Position numbers and translations under genes: made by a program. A stretch of DNA of 64,000 nucleotides from positions 1-64,000 of the forward strand of contig NZ_SCVC01000049.1 in the NCBI RefSeq assembly GCF_004297405.1, written 5' to 3'. Below, piece after piece: positions 8,335-17,028 of the stretch. The stretch's first letter is position 1. The number at the start of each line of letters is the position of its first letter. Under the pieces are notes generated by a model, which saw only the letters and a list, made by a program, of their open reading frames with translations, searched no databases and was not told the DNA's origin. The DNA is from Reyranella sp. Lineage in GTDB: Bacteria; Pseudomonadota; Alphaproteobacteria; Reyranellales; Reyranellaceae.

Positions 8335-8546
8335 TTGGAAAACGACTCAGTACGCAATCATCGCACATTTTGGGGTCAGTTCACAAACATGGAACTATAT
8401 CTATGCACGCAAATCCTTGTGCGGACTCGCGTTCGCTCGCCTGCCGATCCACGAAACCTCGAACACCGACAACCGCTGGGGATAGCAGCCTCGCCGGGAA
8501 AGGACCGGCCAGAAGGCGCGGGTCCGATTAGGCCACGAGGCCGCGC

Positions 8547-9011
8547 ATGACCGATCTCACGCATGTCGAACTGCTGTGGCTCGAGAAGCAGATCGAACGA
8601 TGGATCCGCTTCGGCCGGCCGGCGGACGAACAGATCCTCGACCGGCGACGGCGGATCCTCTCGTTTACACCCGGCAGTGTCTTCGGCTTCGTCCGGTGGG
8701 CTGCCAACGATTACGGCACGATCGCTTCACGTATCGACATCCTTCGTGCGGTGCGCACGAGCGAAGCCTGCTCAACCATCCCTTATGTGCGGCCCGGTGC
8801 GGACATCCTCTTGCGGACTTCCGGCTGGCCGAAGGTCAGGCATGTGTTGCAGATGATCGACATCGTCGAAGGGCTGGGCGTCGATCCCGCCGATGCGGCA
8901 CCGGACTATTGGCGTCATATCCACAGTCGCTTGGCGGTCGGGGAAGCGTTGAGGCCCTACACGATGGCACGCCACAAGGCCTGGCTGCTGCGGCAGAAAT
9001 TCGAGCCGTGA
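8547..9011 (+). CDS. DUF2840 family ICE protein
   Basis: A 154-residue protein with LTHVELLWLEKQIERWIRFG, SFTPGSVFGFVRWAANDYGT and the C-terminal YTMARHKAWLLRQKF. These are features of DUF2840, which in these ICEs lies between parA and the TraF peptidase. Function unknown. Its stop shares one base with the ATG of the next gene. The 130 bases upstream should hold the end of parA in a typical element, but I find no ParA sequence there. Confidence 0.8.
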   Translation: MTDLTHVELLWLEKQIERWIRFGRPADEQILDRRRRILSFTPGSVFGFVRWAANDYGTIASRIDILRAVRTSEACSTIPYVRPGADILLRTSGWPKVRHVLQMIDIVEGLGVDPADAAPDYWRHIHSRLAVGEALRPYTMARHKAWLLRQKFEP

Positions 9012-9517
9012 TGCGCCACGTGTGTGTTTTGCTGATTGCGTATGGTGTCGTCAGCCTGGTGGCGCCGGCCTTCTTGAAGCCGCATCACATGATTGTGTGG
9101 AATGCGTCAGCCAGTGTTCCCGTCGGGCTTTACCTACTCGAAATGACTGACGAGAGATATTTCACTGAGCTGGTAGCTGTAGTGCCGCCAGAACCGCTTG
9201 CGACCTTCCTTGCGGCTGGCAACTACCTGCCGCGCGGCGTTCCAATGCTGAAACATGTGCTGGCGCTTCCTGGCCAGACCGTTTGTCGAGATGGGCTCGT
9301 CGTCACCGTCGATAAGGTTGCTGTCGGAATGGCGCTCGAGCGTGATCGCCAAGGACGAGCTTTGCCGGTCTGGCAGGGCTGCCGCGTTGTCCCTGAGGAC
9401 GCACTCTTCCTGATGAATTCGCGATCGGCGGACTCGCTGGACGGGCGGTATTTCGGGCCACTGCCGCGATCCGCCGTCACCGGTCGCGCTCACCCAGTTT
9501 GGACAAAGGAAGATTGA
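9011..9517 (+). CDS. traF: TraF-like S26 signal peptidase
   Basis: A 168-residue membrane-anchored serine protease with an N-terminal membrane segment (about residues 4-22). The catalytic dyad is visible as S35 in NASASVPVGLY and K81 in MLKHVLALPGQTV. In RP4-type transfer systems TraF processes and cyclises the pilin TrbC, which is also encoded here (trbC at 26363). Start ATG 9011 overlaps the DUF2840 stop (TGATG), indicating translational coupling. Confidence 0.9.
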   Translation: MRHVCVLLIAYGVVSLVAPAFLKPHHMIVWNASASVPVGLYLLEMTDERYFTELVAVVPPEPLATFLAAGNYLPRGVPMLKHVLALPGQTVCRDGLVVTVDKVAVGMALERDRQGRALPVWQGCRVVPEDALFLMNSRSADSLDGRYFGPLPRSAVTGRAHPVWTKED

Positions 9518-9519
9518 TC

Positions 9520-10338
9520 ATGAAGTTGCGCCAGGATGAAGTGCCCGCCCGATCGTACGTGGGACGTCGTGACCCTTTCTCCGTCCCGGCCAAGACCTTT
9601 CGCAAGACCATCCGGTTGATCATATCGATCGCCGCGATTCCTATTGTCGTACTCGCGGTATCATCCGGAGGTACCGCGCTCGCCCAATCTGCCACTACGG
9701 TGTTGCGAAAGACTTCACCGGACACTGGTCCCTATGCAAGCTTCGTGCGCGAAGCGGCCCAGCGATTTGGCCTACCGGCATCCTGGATCGGAGCGGTGAT
9801 GGCGATCGAAAGCGGTGGTGACGTGCTGGCTCTGTCGCCCCAAGGCGCGATGGGGTTGATGCAGGTCATGCCCGAAACCTGGGCTGGTTTGCGTGTCCGG
9901 CATGGTCTCGGTGACAATCCCTATGATCCACGCGACAACATCCTTGCCGGCGCAGCGTACTTGCGCGAGATGCATGCCCGCTATGGCTCGCCAGGTTTCC
10001 TGGCCGCCTACAATGCAGGTCCTGCGCGCTATGACGAGTACCTTGCGACGGGCCGCGAGCTGCCGGCCGAGACCCAGCTCTACGTCGCGACGCTCGCACC
10101 GCTGATCGGAGAAGGGCATCCCGGTGGCATGGTTGCCGTCAGGCGCCGCACCCTATCGTGGCAGGTGTCGCCGCTGTTTGCGGTGCGTGGTCCGCGCAGT
10201 CCTTCAGCCAGGCCGTTACGATCAGAAGTGCCACCAGACCGAACATCGGATAGCCGTTCCGTTACCGGCGTATCTGCGCTGGCACCACAAACTGGCGGAC
10301 TGTTTGTCCGTCGTGAGGACGCAAAGCGGCTGCCGTAA
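9520..10338 (+). CDS. Lytic transglycosylase of the transfer system
   Basis: The 272-residue product has an N-terminal membrane or signal segment (about residues 31-55, ending ALA-Q) and a soluble-lytic-transglycosylase domain: E97 in AIESGG is the likely catalytic Glu, followed by GAMGLMQVMPETW and AAYNAGPARYDEYL. It would open peptidoglycan for the conjugation channel. ATG 9520 has AAAGGA upstream; a start at 9499 would overlap traF by 19 bases. The C-terminal 70 residues are low in recognisable structure. Confidence 0.88.
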   Translation: MKLRQDEVPARSYVGRRDPFSVPAKTFRKTIRLIISIAAIPIVVLAVSSGGTALAQSATTVLRKTSPDTGPYASFVREAAQRFGLPASWIGAVMAIESGGDVLALSPQGAMGLMQVMPETWAGLRVRHGLGDNPYDPRDNILAGAAYLREMHARYGSPGFLAAYNAGPARYDEYLATGRELPAETQLYVATLAPLIGEGHPGGMVAVRRRTLSWQVSPLFAVRGPRSPSARPLRSEVPPDRTSDSRSVTGVSALAPQTGGLFVRREDAKRLP

Positions 10339-10690
10339 TGCGAAGCGCCCTACAATCGTATGCGTTCAGTCGTTCGTGCAAGCGTGCCTGTGCGGATTGT
10401 CGCTCGGAGGCCCCAGGATCATGGACGGCAAGATAAAGCGGGTTGGCCCGCTGCCGGCGCCATGCGCCTGAAAGCCTGTCTGCACGTTGTTTCTTGAAGG
10501 GCTCGCGTCAGCTTGTTGCGATGCGCGAGCGGCGCTTGGATCGATTTATTGTTTGAGTTCAACGCTTCGAGCGCCGTCGCTCGAAGGCCTAGCCTCCCGC
10601 CGCTACGCTGGAACGACCTTTTCTACGCCCCGCGACGATCCGTGAAGTCTGCCCCTTGTGGGCCCTCGCGCGGCTTCCAATCGTCATGGC
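10339..10690. other. 352-bp gap before relaxase with two inverted repeats (possible oriT)
   Basis: No gene is supported here. Two inverted repeats lie close to the relaxase start: GCTCGCG at 10501-10507 with CGCGAGC at 10524-10530, and CTTCGAGCG at 10565-10573 with CGCTCGAAG at 10578-10586 (perfect 9-bp stem, CCGT loop). Transfer origins usually lie next to the relaxase gene and contain inverted repeats before the nick site. A TGATCCTGGGG on the minus strand near 10412-10422 only loosely resembles the RP4 nick region. Assignment as oriT is inference. Confidence 0.35.
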
Positions 10691-12796
10691 ATGGCACGCG
10701 ATGACGACGATTTCCGGCTCCGGCCCGGCAAGATCCGGGATAGGGGCAGTGCGCGGATTGGCGGACGCCGTGCCGGCGGCGTGCAGGCCCGCCCGACCAG
10801 CTTCGCAGGCCAGGTTCAACAGGCCGTCCGGCGGGCCGGCGGTGATCCTTCCCGGCTGAATGGGACCGGGAGGGGAAGCGGCCGGTTCAATGCGCGGGGA
10901 CGGGGAGCGGCGGTGGCGGCGGCGCTGAAGAGCCGGAGCGCCTGGAGCCGGCACGGTGGTGTCCGCACACGGTCGCGGCGCGTCGCGGTCAAGGCACGAG
11001 TCGTGAAGCTTAATCCGCAGCGCGGCGCCGCCCGGGGACGGCAGTTCGTCAGCGCCAAGGCGGTCGACGCTCACCTACGCTATCTCCAGCGCGATGGTGT
11101 GACGAAGGACGGGGAGAGGGGCCAAGTCTATTCGGCGAGCCGGGATGTCGAGGACGCTCGTTCGTTCGTCGAACGCGGCCGCGAAGATCGTCATCAGTTC
11201 CGGTTCATCGTGTCGGCCGAGGATGGTGTCGAGCTCTCCGATCCTCGCGGCACCACCCGCCATCTGATGAAGCAGATGGAGGCCGACCTCGGCACCAGGC
11301 TCGACTGGATCGCGGTCGATCACCACAACACCGGCCATCCCCATACCCACATCATCGTCCGGGGCATGACCGACGACGGCAAGACCCTCAACATCGCCGG
11401 CGACTACATCGCCCATGGAATCCGGGAGCGGGCGGGCGAGGTGGTGACCCTGGAACTCGGCCGGCAGACCGAGCAGGAGGTTTCCCGTGGCCTGGAGCGG
11501 GAGATCGATGCCGACCGCTTCACCCGGCTCGACCGCATGCTGATCGCGGAGCAGCGGAGCCGCAGCGAGTTCGCCGACCTACGGCCGGACCGGGATATGC
11601 TTGACAGCCTGCGCCAGAACCGGGCCCTGCTGATCCAGCGGGTGCGCAAGCTGGAGCGCCTGGGCTTGGCCACCGAGATAGAACCCGGACGCTGGACCGT
11701 GTCGCCCAGGGCCGAACCCGTCTTGCGGGAATTGGGCGAGCGCGGCGATATCATCAAGACCATGCACCGGGCATTGGACCGGGAAGGGTTGGCCGACGCG
11801 CGGCCTATCGCGGGCTATGTCCTGCACCACGGGAAGATGACGGAGCCGATCGTCGGGCGTGTGCTCGACAAGGGGCTGGGCGGCGACGAGCTGGCGGAGC
11901 GGGTGCGGCTGGTGATCGACGGGGTGGACGGGCGTGTCCATCACCTTGAGATCGACCCGGCTCGAGCCGAGGATATCCAACGAGGCATGATCGTGGCGGC
12001 GGATTCCGGCCAAGTCGGGCCGCGCAGCTCGGACCGCAACATCCTGGCGATTGCCGGTAAGGAGGGCATCTATCGGCCGGCCAGGCATCTGGAGCAGGCC
12101 GTTGGCACCGTCGAGCGCCTGGGTGGCGATCCCGCGGCTTACGTCCGATCCCATGTCCGGCGCCTAGAGGCGCTGCGCCGGGCGGGCCATGTCGAGCGCA
12201 TTGACGCCGACCAGTGGCGCGTTCCGGCCGACTTGCCCGAGCGCGGGCAGGCCTACGATCTCGCGCGGGACCGGACGGCCGGCCGCATCAGCGTTCTCTC
12301 GCCCACGGGCCTCGGGCAGCAAATCGCCTATGACGGCGCGACCTGGCTCGATCGCGAGCTGGCGTCACGTCAGCGCACCGTCCTGGCGGATGACGGTTTC
12401 GGCCGGGAGGTGACGGCGGCGTTGGCCAGGCGTCGGCGATGGCTGGCTGACGAGGGCTATGCCACCGACCTTGGCGACGGCCGGGTCCGTGCGCCAAGAG
12501 ATTTGATGCAGCGGCTTGAGGCCCGCGACATCGAGCGCGCCGGCAGGGCGCTCGCCGCCCAGCGGGGCCGGGAATGGCGGCCCGCCATCCCTGGTAACCA
12601 CGTCGCCGGTCAGCTGGTCGGTTCCACGCAGCTTTCAAGCGGCCGGTTCGCCATGATCGACGACGGGCTCGGCTTCAGCCTGGTACCTTGGCGGCCGGCA
12701 CTCGAGCAGCGTATCGGTCGCCAAGTCTCCGGTATCGCCATGTCCGGCGGCGACGTGGATTGGTCGTTCGGGCGAAGACGGGGAATGGAACGGTGA
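10691..12796 (+). CDS. RlxS-type relaxase (DUF3363)
   Basis: A 701-residue MOB relaxase. The metal-binding histidine cluster is at residues 211-220 (HHNTGHPHTH). The N-terminal 110 residues are Arg/Gly-rich and basic. The C-terminal half matches DUF3363, with repeated helical RLERLGLATE-type segments. It should nick at oriT and pilot the strand to TraG. Start at ATG 10691 (MARDDDDFRLRPGK), the conserved N-terminus of this family; an ATG at 10658 would add 11 residues. In typical elements traG follows closely, but here about 10 kb of cargo separates them. Confidence 0.88.
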   Translation: MARDDDDFRLRPGKIRDRGSARIGGRRAGGVQARPTSFAGQVQQAVRRAGGDPSRLNGTGRGSGRFNARGRGAAVAAALKSRSAWSRHGGVRTRSRRVAVKARVVKLNPQRGAARGRQFVSAKAVDAHLRYLQRDGVTKDGERGQVYSASRDVEDARSFVERGREDRHQFRFIVSAEDGVELSDPRGTTRHLMKQMEADLGTRLDWIAVDHHNTGHPHTHIIVRGMTDDGKTLNIAGDYIAHGIRERAGEVVTLELGRQTEQEVSRGLEREIDADRFTRLDRMLIAEQRSRSEFADLRPDRDMLDSLRQNRALLIQRVRKLERLGLATEIEPGRWTVSPRAEPVLRELGERGDIIKTMHRALDREGLADARPIAGYVLHHGKMTEPIVGRVLDKGLGGDELAERVRLVIDGVDGRVHHLEIDPARAEDIQRGMIVAADSGQVGPRSSDRNILAIAGKEGIYRPARHLEQAVGTVERLGGDPAAYVRSHVRRLEALRRAGHVERIDADQWRVPADLPERGQAYDLARDRTAGRISVLSPTGLGQQIAYDGATWLDRELASRQRTVLADDGFGREVTAALARRRRWLADEGYATDLGDGRVRAPRDLMQRLEARDIERAGRALAAQRGREWRPAIPGNHVAGQLVGSTQLSSGRFAMIDDGLGFSLVPWRPALEQRIGRQVSGIAMSGGDVDWSFGRRRGMER

Positions 12797-13157
12797 GCGA
12801 ATGCGCCTTAACGGCAACTTGCTCATGTGGTCTATCGTTTGGAACGTCGCTGATTCAGACAGTAAAACAGATCGAACGAACACGGGTTCAGTGAGGACGT
12901 GGCCGCAGCAAACGCGTCACAGCTTCCCGCTCGCCGAGCCGTCCGGGCTCTCCCTTGCGCCGCCGTCGTGATTGACTGCATGACGGCCCTCTCCGGACCC
13001 ACAGGACAGTCCATTAGAGCGTTTCTCCGCCTTGTGCGGTTCTTCTTGCCAAATCGTGACCGATCGGTTACGACAAAAACCGTACGGTTCTGTCAGTAAG
13101 TCCAGGCAACGGACTCATCGATGAACAAGAAGAATCGACGACCGTAGGGAGGAAGAC
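12797..13157 (+). promoter_or_regulatory. Promoter region of liv cargo operon with twin palindromes
   Basis: This 361-bp gap has no gene. ACCGATCGGT (13059-13068) and AACCGTACGGTT (13078-13089) are perfect palindromes sharing ACCG-NN-CGGT, with centres exactly 20 bases apart, that is on the same DNA face. They lie 70-100 bases before the first liv start. The TetR regulator at 21647 closes the same gene cluster and is the natural candidate to bind them (inference). The operon's Shine-Dalgarno is GGGAGGA near 13147. Confidence 0.6.
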
Positions 13158-14288
13158 ATGAAGACACTTGGCAGCACCATTGCGCTCATTGGGCTCATAG
13201 GAAGCTTGGCGTTCCCAGCTCATGCCGACGACATCAAGATCGGCGTGATCCAGGGACTGAGCGGCGCCCCCGTCGTCGTCGATTTCGGCGAGTCCTACCT
13301 TCAGGGCATCGAGGAGGCCGTGAAGGAGTACAAGGCGGCCGGCGGCAAGCACAACATCCAGCTCATCGTCTACAACGACGAATCGAACCCGCAGCGCGCC
13401 GTTCAGCTCGCGCAGCGGCTGATCGTGAACGACAAGGTGCCGATCGCGATCGGCACGGTCCAGAGCGGCAACGCGGCAGCGTTTGCGCCGCTGTTCCAGG
13501 AGGCGAAGGTTCCCCTGATGGTCGGTCCGGCCATCGCGACGGACATCACCGCGAAGTTCGCCAACGAGAAGCCGAGCTACATCTTCCGCTGTTCGATGGT
13601 CGAGAAGTACCAGGTCGAGGCGCTGCTCGATTGGGCGGTGAAGAACTTCAAGAAGATCGGCCTCGTGCACTCAACCGCCGGCTACGGAATCTTTGCCGCC
13701 GGCGAGATCAAGAAGGGCCTGGCCGAGCGCGGGCGGGAGCTGGTGGCGATCGAGGGCGTGGCGCCCGGTGTGTCGGAGATCAGCCCGCAGATGCTGAAGC
13801 TCAAGAACGCCGGCGTCGACCTCGTCCTCAACTTCACCGAGCAGTTCGAGCTGCCCTACAAGGCCATGTCGAAGATCGGTTACAAGCCGGTGGTCGCCGG
13901 AAACTGGGGCCTTTCCTCCGACATGATGAGGAACATCATCGGCAAGGAGGGAATGGAGGGCACGGTGATGGGGCAGGCCATCGACCTCTCCAACCCGAGG
14001 GCGATCGACTTCGACAAGAAGATGAAGGTGGCGTACGGTGCCAAGTATCGCTGGCCCGCCGTGGCGGCGCTCGGATACGACGGCGCCCGGCTGGTTTTGA
14101 TCGCGATCGACAAGGCAGGCAGCAATCCCGCCGGAATCCGCGATGCGCTCGAGGCGACGGACAACTTCCAGGCCATCTCGGGAACGCCGCCGAAGCCCTA
14201 CTCGGCGACCGACCACGAATGCCTCGACCGGCGCGACGTCTTCCTCGGCGTGTGGCGCGACGGACGCGTGATCAAGCTGGCGCAATGA
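13158..14288 (+). CDS. Branched-chain-type ABC transporter substrate-binding protein
   Basis: A 376-residue periplasmic binding protein of the LivJ/type I family with a signal peptide ending FPAHA-DD at about residue 23. The mature start is IKIGVIQGLSG, followed by AVQLAQRLIVNDKVPIAIG. It delivers the solute to LivH/LivM encoded next. The genes behind it (thiolase, acyl-CoA ligase) suggest that the ligand is a carboxylic acid rather than an amino acid; this is inference from context. It is the first gene of a plus-strand operon that reaches at least to 21571. Confidence 0.88.
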   Translation: MKTLGSTIALIGLIGSLAFPAHADDIKIGVIQGLSGAPVVVDFGESYLQGIEEAVKEYKAAGGKHNIQLIVYNDESNPQRAVQLAQRLIVNDKVPIAIGTVQSGNAAAFAPLFQEAKVPLMVGPAIATDITAKFANEKPSYIFRCSMVEKYQVEALLDWAVKNFKKIGLVHSTAGYGIFAAGEIKKGLAERGRELVAIEGVAPGVSEISPQMLKLKNAGVDLVLNFTEQFELPYKAMSKIGYKPVVAGNWGLSSDMMRNIIGKEGMEGTVMGQAIDLSNPRAIDFDKKMKVAYGAKYRWPAVAALGYDGARLVLIAIDKAGSNPAGIRDALEATDNFQAISGTPPKPYSATDHECLDRRDVFLGVWRDGRVIKLAQ

Positions 14289-14338
14289 CCCGGTGCCGCC
14301 AGCCGACTGGCCCATCCGACGATCGGAGGTAACCCATC

Positions 14339-15238
14339 ATGCAGTCCATTGATCTCGTCCAGGTCGTGGTGAGCGGCCTGGCCATGGGCAGCGTCTACAC
14401 CCTGATGGGCATGGGGCTGTTCATCACCTTCCTTACCAGCCGGGCGCTGAATTTCGGCCAGGGCGACTTCCTGATGGTCGCCACCTTCGTCTCGATGGCG
14501 CTCGCTCTGGCGGGGATGCCGGCGATCCTGGGGATTGCGCTCACGCTCGTCGGGCTGGCCGGACTTGGTGCGGTTCTCGAGCGCGTCGCCGTGCGCCCGC
14601 TCGGCCAGGGCGGCGCCGGCGGTGCCGACAGCCTGGGCTGGGTTCTCACGACGATGGGCGTCGGCATGATCCTGCAGAACATCGTCACTCTCGTCTGGGG
14701 CAAGTCGAAGTTCTACTCGCCGCCCTTGTTCGGGAAGGGCGACAAGCAGATCGTCGAGATCCTGGGCGCCGGCGTCTTCCTCGAGGAGATACTGGTCGCC
14801 GGTTCCTGTCTCGTGGTCGTCGCCGTCCTGCTCTGGATCCTGTTCAGGACGCGCTGGGGCAATGCCATATCCGCCGTGGCCTTCGACAAGGACACCGCCT
14901 CGCTGCTGGCGATCGACGTCAAAAAGACCATCATGCTGTCCTACGTCATCATGGCCGTGCTGGCAGCCATATGCGGCATCCTGGTCGGGCCGATCGTCAG
15001 CGCCCAGGCGCACATGGGCCTGCTGTACGTGCTGAAGGGGTTTGCCGTCGTGTGCATCGGCGGCTTCGTCAATCCCGTCGGGATCCTCATAGCCGGCCTC
15101 GCGTTCGGGCTCGTGGAGGCGTTCAGCAACTACTTCGATTCGAGCCTGGGCGATCTCTACCCGTTCCTCATGGTCCTCGGCTTCCTCGTCGCGCGGCCTT
15201 CCGGCCTGTTCGGCGAAGGCCGCATGGACCTGAGATAG
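14339..15238 (+). CDS. livH: LivH-type ABC permease
   Basis: A 299-residue inner-membrane permease with about eight hydrophobic segments and the LivH pattern SGLAMGSVYTLMGMGLFITF near the N-terminus. GGFVNPVGILIAGLAFGLVE near the end is the usual ATPase-contact region. GGAGGT lies upstream of ATG 14339. It pairs with the LivM half of the next gene to form the channel. Confidence 0.9.
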   Translation: MQSIDLVQVVVSGLAMGSVYTLMGMGLFITFLTSRALNFGQGDFLMVATFVSMALALAGMPAILGIALTLVGLAGLGAVLERVAVRPLGQGGAGGADSLGWVLTTMGVGMILQNIVTLVWGKSKFYSPPLFGKGDKQIVEILGAGVFLEEILVAGSCLVVVAVLLWILFRTRWGNAISAVAFDKDTASLLAIDVKKTIMLSYVIMAVLAAICGILVGPIVSAQAHMGLLYVLKGFAVVCIGGFVNPVGILIAGLAFGLVEAFSNYFDSSLGDLYPFLMVLGFLVARPSGLFGEGRMDLR

Positions 15239-15249
15239 GCGAGGGGCCC

Positions 15250-17028
15250 ATGCGCATCCGATATCTGTTTGCGGCGGCGCTGGTCGCCATCCTGCCGATG
15301 GTGGCACCGAACCAGTTCTATCTCCTGCTCGCGTCCGACATCGCCTATCTCGCCATTGCTGCTATCGGCCTCAACATCCTGATCGGCCTGTCCGGCCAGC
15401 TCTCGATCGGACAGGCCGGTTTCTACGCGGTCGGCGGCTACACCTCGGCGATCCTTGCCATGAAATACGGCATTCCACTGGCGTTGAGCGCGGCCTGCGG
15501 CCTGGTGGCGGGGCTGCTGGTCGGCGGCATCATGAGCCTGGTGGCGCTGCGCACGCGAACGCACTACCTGGCGATGGCGACGCTGGCCTTTGGATTCATC
15601 GTCGAGATCCTGGTCCAGCGCTGGGTCGACCTGACCGGCGGCTCCATGGGGCTCATCGGTGTCCCGCGGTTGAACTACGGCAGCGTCGCGGACGGGCCGA
15701 CCTACTTCTTCTGGACCGTCGGCGCGGCCCTGGTGCTGTGCCAGATGTTCAGCGACTACATCATCCAGTCCGAATGGGGGCGCCGGCTGCTGGCCGTCAA
15801 GGAGAGCGAGAAGTTCGCTGCGACGATCGGCATTCACGCTCCGCTGTGGCGCGCCGCGACCTTCACGTTCGCTGCCGTTCTCGCCTCCCTGTCCGGCATC
15901 TTCTTCGTCCACCAGTCTGGTTACATCAGCAGCGACGCCTTCGGTCTGGACCGTAGCATCCAGTTCCTGATCGTCGTGGTGGTCGGAGGTCTCGGGCGCC
16001 CCTATGCCGCAGTGCTCGGGGCCGCGTTCATCGTCGTCCTTAATCAGGCGACGGCCAGCCTCTACGAGGTGTCGTACTTGATCTTCGGCGTGATCTTCCT
16101 CGGCGTCATGCTGTTCTTCCCGACCGGCATTTCCGGATTGCTGGAAGCGACGGGGCGCCGGTTTGTCCGTCAGCCGCGCGAGGAACAGGGAAGCGCCGCC
16201 ACAATCGAGCCGTTCAACCGGCGGGGCATCGATGCTGAGTTCGCGCTCGGGCTGGAGGGCGTGGTCAAGTCGTATGCCGGCGTCAAGGCGGTCGACGATG
16301 CCAGCCTGCTGGTCCGGACGGGAACCATCCACGCGCTGATCGGGCCGAATGGCGCCGGCAAGAGCACGCTGATCAACGTGATCAGCGGACTCTATTTGGC
16401 AGAACGCGGGACGATCCGGCTGTTCGGCCAGGACGTCAGCCGAAGCCCCGCACACATGCGGGCACGCATGGGCATGGCGCGCACGTTCCAGAATCTCCAG
16501 TTGATCAGCGGGATTCCTGTCCTCGAGAACGTGATGCTCGGTCTGCACAGGCACAAGGGCATGATGGCCGGTTTCCTGGACTGGCTGATGAGCGGCAGGC
16601 TGGAGGCGCAGCAGCGGGCGATTGCGCTTGGCATCCTGGCCTTCTTCGGGGTCGAAAAGTTCGCGAAGGCCAGGGTCGGCGATCTGTCCTACGGCCACAG
16701 GAAGCTCGTCGAGATGGCGCGAGCCGTTGCGCAGCAGCCCGTGCTCATGCTGCTCGACGAGCCCATCGCCGGCCTCAACGAGGAGGAGGCCAAGGAGGTC
16801 GCCAAGGCGATCCGCCAGCTCCGGCAGCGTGGGATGACGGTGGTGCTGGTCGAGCACAACATGCCGTTCGTGATGGGCATCAGCGATCGGGTCACGGTGC
16901 TCAACTACGGGCGGATCATCGGAGAGGGGACGCCGGCCGAAATCCAGAACGACGCCGCCGTGATCAGCGCCTATCTCGGCGCGGCAGCGATCGATGGCGA
17001 GCCGGTTGCGGCGGAGGCGCGCGCATGA
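15250..17028 (+). CDS. Fused LivM permease-LivG ATPase
   Basis: A 592-residue protein in which a LivM permease (about residues 1-310; GLSGQLSIGQAGFYAVGGY) is joined to a LivG ATP-binding domain (about 332-592). In the ATPase half Walker A is GPNGAGKST with K371, Walker B is LLDEPIAGL, and the signature region is LSYGHRKLVE. The linker contains RRFVRQPREEQG. LivM and LivG are separate in most bacteria; fused forms are known in some proteobacteria. The fusion ties one permease to one ATPase. It ends by overlapping the livF ATG (ATGA). Confidence 0.93.
   Translation: MRIRYLFAAALVAILPMVAPNQFYLLLASDIAYLAIAAIGLNILIGLSGQLSIGQAGFYAVGGYTSAILAMKYGIPLALSAACGLVAGLLVGGIMSLVALRTRTHYLAMATLAFGFIVEILVQRWVDLTGGSMGLIGVPRLNYGSVADGPTYFFWTVGAALVLCQMFSDYIIQSEWGRRLLAVKESEKFAATIGIHAPLWRAATFTFAAVLASLSGIFFVHQSGYISSDAFGLDRSIQFLIVVVVGGLGRPYAAVLGAAFIVVLNQATASLYEVSYLIFGVIFLGVMLFFPTGISGLLEATGRRFVRQPREEQGSAATIEPFNRRGIDAEFALGLEGVVKSYAGVKAVDDASLLVRTGTIHALIGPNGAGKSTLINVISGLYLAERGTIRLFGQDVSRSPAHMRARMGMARTFQNLQLISGIPVLENVMLGLHRHKGMMAGFLDWLMSGRLEAQQRAIALGILAFFGVEKFAKARVGDLSYGHRKLVEMARAVAQQPVLMLLDEPIAGLNEEEAKEVAKAIRQLRQRGMTVVLVEHNMPFVMGISDRVTVLNYGRIIGEGTPAEIQNDAAVISAYLGAAAIDGEPVAAEARA

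Larger units (their letters stand above)
3440..8410 (-). mobile_element. Tn7-like transposon core, no cargo (ends approximate)
   Basis: Four genes on the minus strand, overlapping head to tail, encode TnsA, TniA/TnsB, TniB/TnsC and TniQ. TnsA distinguishes this from Tn5053-type elements, which lack it, and implies cut-and-paste movement (family knowledge). There is no passenger gene. The element sits between repA with its iterons and DUF2840. I could not define matching terminal repeats or a target duplication: candidate ends are TGTGAACTGACCCC reading inward near 8382 and the GAACCGG repeats near 3559, which match only partly. The coordinates are therefore estimates. Confidence 0.6.

Noticed and set aside
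3520..8395. Matching TGT...ACA transposon ends at 3529 and 8382
   Set aside because: Both start with TGT when read inward, but the following bases agree too poorly to claim terminal repeats, and no 5-bp duplication was seen.
5690..8485. A 931-codon plus-strand frame opposite tniA and tnsA
   Set aside because: It lies antisense to two proteins with clear catalytic motifs, has no domain, and is a typical by-product of high-GC codon use.
10410..10425. RP4-type nick site TGATCCTGGGG
   Set aside because: Only ATCCTG matches the consensus and it is not placed next to an inverted repeat in the RP4 manner; chance occurrence is likely.
15157..16857. A 566-codon minus-strand frame opposite the LivMG fusion
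   Set aside because: Shadow of an ABC transporter gene with unambiguous Walker motifs; Asp/His/Gln-rich without structure.
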